A stretch of 41,480 nt of DNA from NCBI RefSeq assembly GCF_001509475.1, contig NZ_LLZG01000401.1, positions 1 through 41,480 of the forward strand, in the 5' to 3' direction. A program made the translations under genes and the position numbers. Shown in pieces: positions 25,261-33,034 of the stretch (positions within the stretch are counted from its first letter, which is position 1; each line of letters opens with the position of its first letter). The notes under the pieces are model-generated. The model had not been told where the DNA came from, did not search any database, and saw only the letters and a list, made by a program, of their open reading frames with translations. Source of the DNA: Streptomyces regalis (GTDB lineage: Bacteria; Actinomycetota; Actinomycetes; Streptomycetales; Streptomycetaceae).

Positions 25261-26205
25261 TCAGACCTCCTGGGGGCGGCTGTGCGGGGTGCGCTGATAC
25301 GACGGTGAGGGCTGACCGGTGCCGGTCCAGCCGTCGGCGGGCCGGTCGAACCACAGATGGACCTGACCCGTGCCGATGGAGTTCTCGTACTCGCCGTACT
25401 GCCGGCCCTTGGCGACGCAGGCCTGCTCGCCGAGGGAGCCGGCCATCATCAGATAGTGGAAGAACTTCGCCTCGGGCTTGTACTTCCAGAACTCGTCCAT
25501 GGTGTCGAGGACCTTGTCGTGGCGGCCCTCCTTGAACCATCCGATGCGCTCGTGGTCGGCCGCCCGGGCCTCGGGCGTGAAGATGTGCGCCGGGTCGCCG
25601 GCCTCGTGGTCGCGCAGCTCACGCAGCGGCCAGAAGGTGTGCGACAGGGCGCCCGAGGCGATGAGCAGGACCCGTCGCCCCGGTGTGGCGGCGATCCCGT
25701 CGGCCAGCGCCCGCCCGAGCCGCAGGTGATCCTCCATGTCCCCGGTCTGGCAGACCCCGATGGTCACCCACCGCTTGTCCGGCAGCCCCTCCCCCAGGAA
25801 CTTCCAGAGGTTGATGGTGGCGTAGTAGATCGGCAGGTAGTCGTCGTCGATGGCGGTGATCCAGGTGCCGTGCTTGTCCGCGAACTTCTCGACGTTACGG
25901 GCGAGTTCGGGGTCGCCCGGGAAGTCGTACGGCATCCGGCACATCCCGCGCGGCAGCTCCTCGGAGGTGAACAGACCGGCGCGGCGCGCTTGCGCGGTGA
26001 CGACGAACTCGACGGTGGTCGCCCAGTGGGAGTCGAGAACGACGACGGTGTCGTAGTCGTCCCGCTCGAAGACGTCCCTGCGCAGCTGCTCGAGCCCGGT
26101 GACGAGGGTGATCTCCTTGCCCTCGTTGAGCTCCAGCCGGTCGGCCTGCGGGAGCACGATGGTGGGGACGTGGGCGAGCAGCCCGGCCCCGACGATCTCA
26201 CCCAT
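25261..26205 (-). CDS. hpaD: 3,4-dihydroxyphenylacetate 2,3-dioxygenase, class III extradiol
   Basis: This 314-aa class III (LigB-type) extradiol dioxygenase would cleave the ring of homoprotocatechuate with Fe(II) and O2, giving 5-carboxymethyl-2-hydroxymuconate semialdehyde. Family features are the N-terminal iron histidine in HVPTIVL, the second in VVLDSHWATT, the active-site LIASGALSH segment, and the C-terminal ENSIGTGQVHLWFD, like the GTGQV ending of enterobacterial HpaD. Start ATG 26205 overlaps the end of the hpaE gene by 8 bases, and the stop lies 3 bases before the FAH gene, so the three are tightly coupled. Substrate is inferred from the match to HpaD and the neighbours; other catechols are possible. 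Confidence 0.87.
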   Translation of the reverse strand: MGEIVGAGLLAHVPTIVLPQADRLELNEGKEITLVTGLEQLRRDVFERDDYDTVVVLDSHWATTVEFVVTAQARRAGLFTSEELPRGMCRMPYDFPGDPELARNVEKFADKHGTWITAIDDDYLPIYYATINLWKFLGEGLPDKRWVTIGVCQTGDMEDHLRLGRALADGIAATPGRRVLLIASGALSHTFWPLRELRDHEAGDPAHIFTPEARAADHERIGWFKEGRHDKVLDTMDEFWKYKPEAKFFHYLMMAGSLGEQACVAKGRQYGEYENSIGTGQVHLWFDRPADGWTGTGQPSPSYQRTPHSRPQEV

Positions 26206-27661
26206 GGTCCTGGTTCCATCCCTTCGGAGCGGTCACGGTGTTCTTCAGGTCGCAGTAGAAGTCGAAGCTCCAGGTGCCGCCCTCGCGTCCGACGCCGGAC
26301 TGGCGTGAGCCGCCGAAGGGGGCCAGCAGGTCGCGGACGAAGAAGCAGTTGACCCAGACGGTGCCGGCGACGAGCTGGGCGGTGACGCGTTCGGCGCGCC
26401 GGGTGTCGCCGGTGGCGACGGTGGCGGCGAGGCCGAAGCGGGTGTCGTTGGCGAGCCGTACGGCTTCGTCCTCGTCGGCGAAGGTCTGCAGGGTCAGGAC
26501 CGGCCCGAAGACCTCCTCCTGCACGATCTCCGAGTCCTGGGCGACATCGGCGAGCAAGGTCGGCGCGTAGTACTGCCCGTCCCCCCGGTGCCCGCCGACG
26601 ATCGCACGCGCCCCGGCCGCGATCGCCCGCTGGACGAAGCCGTCGATCTTCTCCAGCTGGCGCGGGTGGATGTTCGGCCCGATGTCGCTGGCCTCGTCAC
26701 GCGGGTCGCCCTGCGTGAGCGTCGCGGCCTTCTCCAGGAACCGGCGCGTGAACTCCGCGGCGACCGTCTCCTCGACGAGGATGCGCGTCGCGGCCAGGCA
26801 GACCTGCCCGGCGTTGTCGTACTGCTCCACGGCAAGGTCGACCGCGAGGTCCAGGTCGGCGTCGGCGAACACCAACAGGGGTGACTTGCCGCCGAGTTCC
26901 AGGCTGAGAGGCGTCAGGTTGGCGGCGGCCGAGGCGGCGATCCGCCGGGCGGTCGGCACCGAGCCGGTGAAGCTGATCCGGCGCACGTCCGGGTGGGAGG
27001 TGAGCGCATCGCCGATCTCGGCACCGTAGCCCTGGACGACGTTGAGAACACCGGCGGGGAGCCCTGCCTCGGCCGCGATGTCGGCGAGGAGGGAGGCGGT
27101 CAGCGGGGACCACTCGGCGGGCTTCAGGACGACCGTGTTGCCCGCCGCGAGGGCCGGGGCGACCTTCCAGGTGGCCAGCATCAGGGGCGCGTTCCAGGGC
27201 GTGATCAGCACACAGGGGCCGGCGGGGTCCCAGCTGACGTGGTTCGTGTGTCCGCGCGTCTCGAAGTCCTCGTGGTCCAGCTTCAGCAGCCAGTCCGCGA
27301 AGAAGCGGAAGTTGTGGGCGACGCGGGGCATGACGCCGCGCCGGTGCGAGCGCAGGAGGGCGCCATTGTCGTTGGTCTCGACGATGGCCAGCTCTTCCAG
27401 CCGCTTCTCGACACCGTCGGCGATGGCGTGGAGGAGGCGGGCGCGTTCGGCGCGGGGGGTGGCAGCCCAGGCGGGGAAGGCGTCGCGAGCGGCGACGACG
27501 GCGGCCTGGGCTTCGGCGGGACCGCCACGGGCGATCTCACCGAGAACGCTTCCGTCGATGGGCGAGGCATCGGTGAAGGTGTCGCCGGAGGCGACACGCC
27601 GGCCACCGATCCAGTGCCGGGTGTCGACGGAAACACCGGCGACGACGATTTTGTCAGGCAT
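26198..27661 (-). CDS. hpaE: 5-carboxymethyl-2-hydroxymuconate semialdehyde dehydrogenase
   Basis: This 487-aa aldehyde dehydrogenase carries catalytic C288 (NAGQVCLAATR), base E255 (LELGGKSP), coenzyme loop FTGSVPTARR and an N-terminal NAD-binding fold (ITPWNAPLMLATWKVAPALA). It resembles the HpaE/BetB branch. Its place directly before hpaD and the FAH gene supports oxidation of the ring-cleavage semialdehyde to the diacid. ATG 27661 is chosen for GGAG at 9 bases; the long frame upstream to 27838 has atypical, non-family sequence. A gap of 122 bases separates it from the upstream decarboxylase-like gene; it could hold an internal promoter, but no operator copy is seen there. Confidence 0.88.
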   Translation of the reverse strand: MPDKIVVAGVSVDTRHWIGGRRVASGDTFTDASPIDGSVLGEIARGGPAEAQAAVVAARDAFPAWAATPRAERARLLHAIADGVEKRLEELAIVETNDNGALLRSHRRGVMPRVAHNFRFFADWLLKLDHEDFETRGHTNHVSWDPAGPCVLITPWNAPLMLATWKVAPALAAGNTVVLKPAEWSPLTASLLADIAAEAGLPAGVLNVVQGYGAEIGDALTSHPDVRRISFTGSVPTARRIAASAAANLTPLSLELGGKSPLLVFADADLDLAVDLAVEQYDNAGQVCLAATRILVEETVAAEFTRRFLEKAATLTQGDPRDEASDIGPNIHPRQLEKIDGFVQRAIAAGARAIVGGHRGDGQYYAPTLLADVAQDSEIVQEEVFGPVLTLQTFADEDEAVRLANDTRFGLAATVATGDTRRAERVTAQLVAGTVWVNCFFVRDLLAPFGGSRQSGVGREGGTWSFDFYCDLKNTVTAPKGWNQDHG

Positions 27662-27783
27662 GAGAAGGGCTCCAATGGAACGAAGGGAAGTGGAGATACT
27701 CAGGGGCGCGGGGCTGTATCGATATGCGGCTCCGCCGTGTGGGCGCGACCAGCCACGACGAAACGCGCACCCAGCCACCGACA

Positions 27784-28596
27784 TCACTCGGCAGATGCTT
27801 CCGACGTACCGACCTCCAGCAGCCGCCCCCCATCCCAAACCACCCCGACCTGCCGGTAATACGCGGCGATCGGCTCCCGGATCTCCAGCCGCGCAAGCTC
27901 CTCCGTAGGCGCCTCGAACAGCTCCAACTCGGCGTCACCCACCCACGGTTGACCACCCTCGAAGGAAGCCGCACCAGACTCGATCAGCTCATCGAGAGCC
28001 AATCCCTTGCCCTTCTCGATCGAAGGCAGCCAGCGGTGGTGGGCCATCGGATGCCCATTGACGAACCCGTTCGTCTCCGACGGCTCCCGCAGCGTCACCA
28101 CGGCCTGCGCCAACCGCCGGTCGGCAGCGGCAAGAGTCGCACCGAAGCGGGCGCCGGCCTCGATCCGCGGAGCGGGCCCGTACGGATGGGGCCGCGTCTG
28201 ATGAATGGACCCGAGCTTCTTCGGATACCCCTGGTGCAGTCCACGGGCGATCGCGAAGTCCTTGTCGACCCAGATGTAGACGCAGCGCGAATACGTCCGC
28301 CCCCGGTACTTGCAGCGGACGACCGCGAAGGCCTCCTTGTACTGGGCGAGCACGGGGTCCAGCAGCTCGCCGCCGGAGGCGGAGCAGGACTGCCAGTCGG
28401 CCCAGATCAGCGCGACCGCGCCGGGCTCCTCGTCGGCCAACTCCAGGGGATCGGGGAGCAGTTCACGCACGCGGGCGGGATCGGTGCGGTACTCGACGGT
28501 CAGCAGGTCGCCGGAGTAACGCCATGGCGGGGAAGGGATCAGCGACGAGCTGCCGGTCGCCGTCTTGGGGTGGAAGTAGCCACGGACACTGGACAT
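27784..28596 (-). CDS. Acetoacetate decarboxylase superfamily enzyme
   Basis: This 270-aa protein has the ADC fold. The Schiff-base lysine pair is clear in GLHQGYPKKLGSI (K126 with K127 beside it, as in Clostridium acetobutylicum ADC), and the arginine-bearing YSRCVYIWVD strand precedes it. Classical members decarboxylate acetoacetate. Some Streptomyces members of the superfamily act instead as aldolase-dehydratases on pyruvate plus an aldehyde. In this operon, where hpaH (hydratase) and hpaI (aldolase) are not found, a role on a 2-oxo acid from ring cleavage is plausible but unproven. It lies 12 bases after the ferredoxin reductase gene and has an AAGGAA ribosome site. Confidence 0.85.
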   Translation of the reverse strand: MSSVRGYFHPKTATGSSSLIPSPPWRYSGDLLTVEYRTDPARVRELLPDPLELADEEPGAVALIWADWQSCSASGGELLDPVLAQYKEAFAVVRCKYRGRTYSRCVYIWVDKDFAIARGLHQGYPKKLGSIHQTRPHPYGPAPRIEAGARFGATLAAADRRLAQAVVTLREPSETNGFVNGHPMAHHRWLPSIEKGKGLALDELIESGAASFEGGQPWVGDAELELFEAPTEELARLEIREPIAAYYRQVGVVWDGGRLLEVGTSEASAE

Positions 28597-28608
28597 TTGC
28601 GGGGTTCC

Positions 28609-29799
28609 TTACGCGGTGAGGGCGGGCTGCTTCAGCAGCTGGGCGCGGTAGCGGGCGGCGCCCATGGCGGCGGCCTGGCCACCGAGCGCGACGACGCCGA
28701 CCAGCTGACCGCCGGAGTGGTAGCCGACCAGGACATCGCCCTCCGCGTCGCCGTCCAGGACGCGAACGTCACCGAGGCCGAGCACGGGGGCGCCGAAGGA
28801 CTGCAACCGGAACTCGTGCTGGTCGCTCCAGAACGTGGGCAGCGGCGCGAACGGCGGCAACGCCGCGCCGGTCAGGACTTTCGCGGCATGTTTCGCGGTG
28901 TCGGTCGGGATGGACCAGTGCTCGACACGGCGGGGCACGCCGTCGTAGCGGGCATTGGGAAAGCGGGCCACGTCTCCCACCGCCACGACCTCCGGACGCC
29001 CGCCGACCCGCAGCTGCCCGTCGGTGAGGACCCCATCGGCCAGGTCGAGGCCGTTGCCCTCCAACCACTCGACGTTGGCGACGGAACCGACGGACTCGAC
29101 CACCGCGTCCGCGGGCAGCACCGTGCCGTCACCCAGCACGACGCCGGTGACCCGTTCGTCGCCCTCGAACCCGGTGACCCCGGCGCCCAGCACGAAGCGC
29201 ACCCCGCGTTCCTCGTGCCGCTTCAGCAGCGCGCGGCCGAGCAGTTCGCCGAGCGGCCCGACCATGGGCAGGGGCAGCGGGTCGACGACGGTCACCTCGC
29301 GGACCCCGAGTCCTACGGCGGTGGCGGCGACCTCGCAGCCGATGAACCCGGCGCCGACGACGACCACGCGCACGCCCGGCCGGGTCAGTTCGTCCCGCAG
29401 GCCCTGGGCGTCGGCCGGCGTACGGACCGTGTGGCGACCGGTGAGCGGGCCGGGGCACGCCAGCCGCCGGGGTCGCGTGCCGGTGGCGACGACCAGACCG
29501 TCGTACGACAACGCCTCGCCGCCGTCGAGTTCGACGGTCCGCTCGGCCAGCCGCGCCTCGACGACCTTCGCACCCAGCCGCCACTCCACATCGGCGGCGG
29601 CCGCCTTCGGGGTGAAGGCCAGCGACTCGAAGGGCGCCTTGCCCGCGAGGACCCCCTTGGACAGCGGAGGCCGGTTGTACGGCATGTGCGGCTCGTCGCC
29701 GATGACCGTGATCGCGCCGGTCCAGCCGGCCGCGCGCAGCTGCTCCGCCGCACGCAGGCCGCCCATCGAGGCGCCGACGACAACTATGCGTCCGGTCAT
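28609..29799 (-). CDS. FAD-dependent ferredoxin reductase (P450 redox partner)
   Basis: This 396-aa flavoprotein matches NAD(P)H:ferredoxin reductases of the putidaredoxin-reductase type. The FAD dinucleotide fold is IVVVGASMGGLRAAEQLRAA at the N-terminus; the NAD(P) fold is VVVVGAGFIGCEVAATAVGL at about residue 150. The third FAD block reads VGDVARFPNA, and the C-terminal ferredoxin-facing domain follows. It would pass electrons from NAD(P)H to the [3Fe-4S] ferredoxin encoded 5 bases upstream, and so to the P450 across the divergent promoter. The start ATG 29799 uses GAGGA at the end of the ferredoxin gene. It sits second in the minus-strand operon. Confidence 0.9.
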   Translation of the reverse strand: MTGRIVVVGASMGGLRAAEQLRAAGWTGAITVIGDEPHMPYNRPPLSKGVLAGKAPFESLAFTPKAAAADVEWRLGAKVVEARLAERTVELDGGEALSYDGLVVATGTRPRRLACPGPLTGRHTVRTPADAQGLRDELTRPGVRVVVVGAGFIGCEVAATAVGLGVREVTVVDPLPLPMVGPLGELLGRALLKRHEERGVRFVLGAGVTGFEGDERVTGVVLGDGTVLPADAVVESVGSVANVEWLEGNGLDLADGVLTDGQLRVGGRPEVVAVGDVARFPNARYDGVPRRVEHWSIPTDTAKHAAKVLTGAALPPFAPLPTFWSDQHEFRLQSFGAPVLGLGDVRVLDGDAEGDVLVGYHSGGQLVGVVALGGQAAAMGAARYRAQLLKQPALTA

Positions 29800-29804
29800 G
29801 GGGC

Positions 29805-29993
29805 TCAGTCCTCGACCCGGATGGCCTGCAGCGGGCAGACATCGGCGGCTTCCTCGACCTCGTCGCGGAGGGCCTCGTCGGGGCCGGAGACGTACACCAG
29901 GTGTCCGTCGTCGTCCATCGAGAAGACGTCAGGAGCCGCGAAGACGCACTGGCCGTGGTCCTGGCACTTGTTCATGTCGACTACGACCTTCAT
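29805..29993 (-). CDS. [3Fe-4S] ferredoxin
   Basis: This 62-aa ferredoxin has cysteines C10, C16 and C53 in NKCQDHGQC and DVCPLQAI, the three-ligand CxxHGxC...CP pattern of [3Fe-4S] ferredoxins that serve actinobacterial P450s. ATG 29993 follows AGGAGGA with ideal spacing; the longer upstream frame is not coding. It is the first gene of the minus-strand operon and has operator copy 5 about 120 bases upstream. Its electron donor is the next gene and its acceptor is most likely the P450 at 31715. Confidence 0.93.
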   Translation of the reverse strand: MKVVVDMNKCQDHGQCVFAAPDVFSMDDDGHLVYVSGPDEALRDEVEEAADVCPLQAIRVED

Positions 29994-30111
29994 GGCCGGT
30001 CCTCCTGGAAGTGAGGGCGTCGGAGCGGGGAGCGAAGGGGATGGTCGGGGCCCGGCCTGCCTGTCGGCCGGGCCCCTGGGCCAAAGGGGCGCGAGATCCG
30101 CACCCCCTACT

Positions 30112-30127
30112 CGTTTGGCTTCAAACA
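30112..30127. promoter_or_regulatory. 16-bp operator, copy 5, upstream of the ferredoxin operon
   Basis: CGTTTGGCTTCAAACA matches the shared consensus RTTYGGnyTsAAAY. It lies in the 329-base divergent region between ferredoxin and the glutamine-synthetase-like gene, nearer the ferredoxin. Confidence 0.7.
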
Positions 30128-30219
30128 ACATAGGAAGCAGCGGGATCCTGGTCAATACCTGTCCAGGTGGATAAATTTTTGGGGCAGCCCTCTTGCGGGA
30201 CGGCGAATCCTGTCCATAC

Positions 30220-30235
30220 CGTTCGGGTTCAAACG
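30220..30235. promoter_or_regulatory. 16-bp operator, copy 6, upstream of the puuA-like gene
   Basis: CGTTCGGGTTCAAACG is nearly identical to copy 1 in front of marR (CGTTCGGGTTCAAATT). It lies 88 bases before the GTG of the glutamine-synthetase-like gene. With copy 5 it flanks the divergent promoter region on both sides. Confidence 0.7.
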
Positions 30236-30322
30236 ACGACTCCCGGGGTGGCGCCTCCCCACCCCGCACCCTCTGCTCAGGTCGTCCTCACGCCACCTTC
30301 CCCATCGCCCGAGGAGACATCG

Positions 30323-31699
30323 GTGAGCGCTCACGACATTCCAGATATCCGCCGGCACATGGAGCGGCTCACCGCCGAGGGCGTGGACGTGGTCCGGGTG
30401 ATCTATCCCGACCTCATCGGCACCGACCGGGCCCGTGACGTCCTGGTGGACCATCTGCCGTCGGCCTGCGAACACGGTCTGGCCTTCTGCCGGGCCGTCT
30501 ACCACACCAGCCCGCAGGGCGACGTGGTCCCCGTCGCGGGCGGCCTCGACGCCGGCCTGCCCGACGTCACCGTGCGCCCCGACCTGTCCACCCTGGCCCC
30601 GCTGCCCTGGGAGCCCGGCGTCGCCACCTGCCTCGGCGAGGTCACCGACCCGGCGACCGGCGCCCCCGCCCCCGAGTCACCGCGCGACCTGCTGCGCACC
30701 GTGCTGACCCGCTGCGCCGAACAGGGGCTGCGTCCCGTCGTCGGCCCGGAGCTGGAGTACTTCCTGCTGGAGCCCGCCCCCGGCACCCCCACCGGATGGC
30801 GCCGCGCCCCGGAGACCACCGGCGCCGTCTACACGGCCGGCCTGCGCGCCGACCCCGACAACCATCTGCTGCGCACCCTGCGCCACCTGCGTGACCTCGG
30901 GATCGGTGTGATCACCGGCAACCACGAGTTCGACGGCGGCCAGTACGAGATCAATCTGACCCACTCCGACGCGCTGGACGCGGCCGACCGCTCGTTCCGC
31001 TTCAAGGCCGCGGTGAAGGAGCTGGCCCGCAAGGAGGGCCGGCTGGCCACCTTCATGGCCAAGCCGTTCGGGGACGCGGGCGGATCGGGCTTCCATCTGC
31101 ATCTGTCCTGCGACGACTCCGACGAGCACGGCGACGAGAAGGGGGTCCGCAACGCCTTCGACGACCCCGCGGGCGCCTACGGCCTCTCGGCCACCGCCCG
31201 GCACGCCGTCGCCGGAGTCGTCGCCCACGCTCCCGCGCTCGCCGCGCTGGCCAACCCGACCGTCAACTCGTACAAACGCTTCGGCCCCGACACCCTCGCG
31301 CCCTGGCTGATCGACTGGGGGCTGGACAACCGCAGCGCCATGGTCCGCATCCCGCCGGAGCGCGGCTCGGGGGCCCGACTCGAACTGCGCCTCGGGGACG
31401 CCGGCGCCAACCCCTACCTCCTCGTCGCCGGCACGATCGCCGCCGCGCTGCTCGGCATTCAGGCCGGTGAGGAGCCGCCGGCCCCGCTGGAGGGCTACGG
31501 CTACGACACGTCCAGGTCGGCCGTGCTGCCCACGGACCTGTCCGCCGCGCTGGACGCGCTGGAGGCGGACACCGCCCTGACCGATCTGCTCGGCAAGGGC
31601 TTCGTCTCATCCTTCCTGACCTACAAGCGCAACGAGGTCGAACGCTTCCAACGGCATGTCACCGACTGGGAGTTCACCGAGTACGCCTACCACCTGTGA
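30323..31699 (+). CDS. Glutamine synthetase-like gamma-glutamyl amine ligase (PuuA-like)
   Basis: This 458-aa enzyme has the glutamine synthetase fold: a beta-grasp N-terminus, VGPELEYFLLEP (metal glutamate), GNHEFDGGQYEINL (metal and glutamate site), GSGFHLHLS (ATP-site histidine), NSYKRF and NRSAMVRIPPERGSGARLEL. Length and the C-terminal PTDLSAALDALEAD fit the PuuA/GlnA3-type branch, which joins glutamate to amines through an ATP-made gamma-glutamyl phosphate, rather than ammonia-using GlnA. GTG 30323 follows GAGGAGA. It shares an operon with the P450 (15-base gap) and a regulon with puuC, puuD and the permease, supporting a role as the first step. The amine is not predictable; diamines, monoamines and arylamines all have such ligases. 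Confidence 0.88.
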   Translation: MSAHDIPDIRRHMERLTAEGVDVVRVIYPDLIGTDRARDVLVDHLPSACEHGLAFCRAVYHTSPQGDVVPVAGGLDAGLPDVTVRPDLSTLAPLPWEPGVATCLGEVTDPATGAPAPESPRDLLRTVLTRCAEQGLRPVVGPELEYFLLEPAPGTPTGWRRAPETTGAVYTAGLRADPDNHLLRTLRHLRDLGIGVITGNHEFDGGQYEINLTHSDALDAADRSFRFKAAVKELARKEGRLATFMAKPFGDAGGSGFHLHLSCDDSDEHGDEKGVRNAFDDPAGAYGLSATARHAVAGVVAHAPALAALANPTVNSYKRFGPDTLAPWLIDWGLDNRSAMVRIPPERGSGARLELRLGDAGANPYLLVAGTIAAALLGIQAGEEPPAPLEGYGYDTSRSAVLPTDLSAALDALEADTALTDLLGKGFVSSFLTYKRNEVERFQRHVTDWEFTEYAYHL

Positions 31700-31714
31700 C
31701 GCCTGGAGCCATTG

Positions 31715-33034
31715 ATGACCGAGACGCAGATCCAGCCCCAGCCCTCCGCCGCCGCTGCTGCCGCCGCGACCGCCGTGAACGAACCGATGCCGCTGGCGGA
31801 CGTCGACCTCGCCGACCTGGACAACTTCACCGACGGGGTCACCCCGTGGCGGATGTTCCACACCCTGCGCCATGAGGACCCCGTGCACTGGCAGCCGGAG
31901 GAGGCCCCCAACTCCGGCTTCTGGGCGGTGACCCGGCACGCGGACATCGCCCGCGTCGACCGCGACCCCGAGACCTTCACCTCCACGAAGTTCGTGAACC
32001 TGGAAGAGGTCGACGAGGACCAGATCAAGAAACGCGCCTCCATCCTGGAGATGGACGGCGTCCGCCACCGAGCGCTGCGCAGCGTGATCCAGCGGCAGTT
32101 CGGCGCGAGCGTCATCAACAGCTACGCCGACTTCCTGCGCGGCCTGACCGCGACGACCCTGGACGCCGCCCTCGCCAAGGGCACGTTCGACTTCGTCGCC
32201 GACGTCTCCGCGGACTTCCCGATCAACGTCCTGGCGCGGCTGCTCGACGTGCCGCCGGAGGACAACCAGCAGCTCATCGACTGGGGCAACCGCATCATCG
32301 GCAACACCGACCCCGACTACGCGGACGTGTTGCTGCACGGCGAGGAGAGCGAGAAGTACCGCGACCTGCCGTTCCGCTCGCCCGCGTCCATCGAAGTCTT
32401 CGAGTACGGGCGGGAGTTGGCCAGGCAGCGGCGCGGCGGCGACGGCACGGACCTGATCTCGCGGCTGGTCAACACGACCCCGCGCGACGGTGTCCCGCTC
32501 TCCCCGCAGGACTTCGACAACTACTTCCTGCTGCTGGTGGTGGCCGGCAACGAGACCACCCGCCACACCATCTCCCACTCCATGCTGGCCCTCCTCCAGC
32601 ACCCCGAGCAGTTGGCCCGCCTGAAGGAGGATCCCTCCCTGATCCCCACGGCGGTCGAGGAGTTCCTGCGCTGGGCCTCCCCCGTGTACCACTTCCGCCG
32701 TACCGCCACGCGCGATGTCGAGCTCGGCGGCAAGCAGGTCAAGGAGGGCGACAAGGTCGTCATGTGGTTCGCGTCCGGCAACCGTGACGAGGAGGTCTTC
32801 GGCAACCCGTACGACTTCGACGTCACCCGCACGGACAACGACCACGTCACCTTCGGCAAGGGCAGCCCGCACCTGTGCCTGGGCAACCTGCTGGCCCGCA
32901 CCGAGATCCGCATCATGTTCGAGGAGCTGATCCCGCGCCTGGCCGACATCCGCCTGGCCGGAGACGTGCCGCGGGTCCGCTCCAACTTCGTCAACGGCAT
33001 CAAGAAGCTGCCGGTCGAGGTCACCCTCGCCTGA
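31715..33034 (+). CDS. Cytochrome P450
   Basis: This 439-aa soluble bacterial P450 has heme ligand C388 in FGKGSPHLCLG, the oxygen-activating I-helix motif AGNETTRH (about 277-284) and the ExxR pair E316/R319. The N-terminal 20 residues are an alanine-rich tail. Overall sequence looks closest to the CYP125/CYP142/CYP124 group, which often hydroxylates terminal or aliphatic carbons, but assignment by eye is weak. ATG 31715 is preferred over TTG 31712 because GGAG lies 8 bases upstream. It is co-transcribed with the gamma-glutamyl ligase; its ferredoxin and reductase are divergently encoded nearby. It could hydroxylate the amine or its glutamylated form. Its 3' end overlaps that of the convergent oxidase gene by 14 bases. 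Confidence 0.93.
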   Translation: MTETQIQPQPSAAAAAAATAVNEPMPLADVDLADLDNFTDGVTPWRMFHTLRHEDPVHWQPEEAPNSGFWAVTRHADIARVDRDPETFTSTKFVNLEEVDEDQIKKRASILEMDGVRHRALRSVIQRQFGASVINSYADFLRGLTATTLDAALAKGTFDFVADVSADFPINVLARLLDVPPEDNQQLIDWGNRIIGNTDPDYADVLLHGEESEKYRDLPFRSPASIEVFEYGRELARQRRGGDGTDLISRLVNTTPRDGVPLSPQDFDNYFLLLVVAGNETTRHTISHSMLALLQHPEQLARLKEDPSLIPTAVEEFLRWASPVYHFRRTATRDVELGGKQVKEGDKVVMWFASGNRDEEVFGNPYDFDVTRTDNDHVTFGKGSPHLCLGNLLARTEIRIMFEELIPRLADIRLAGDVPRVRSNFVNGIKKLPVEVTLA

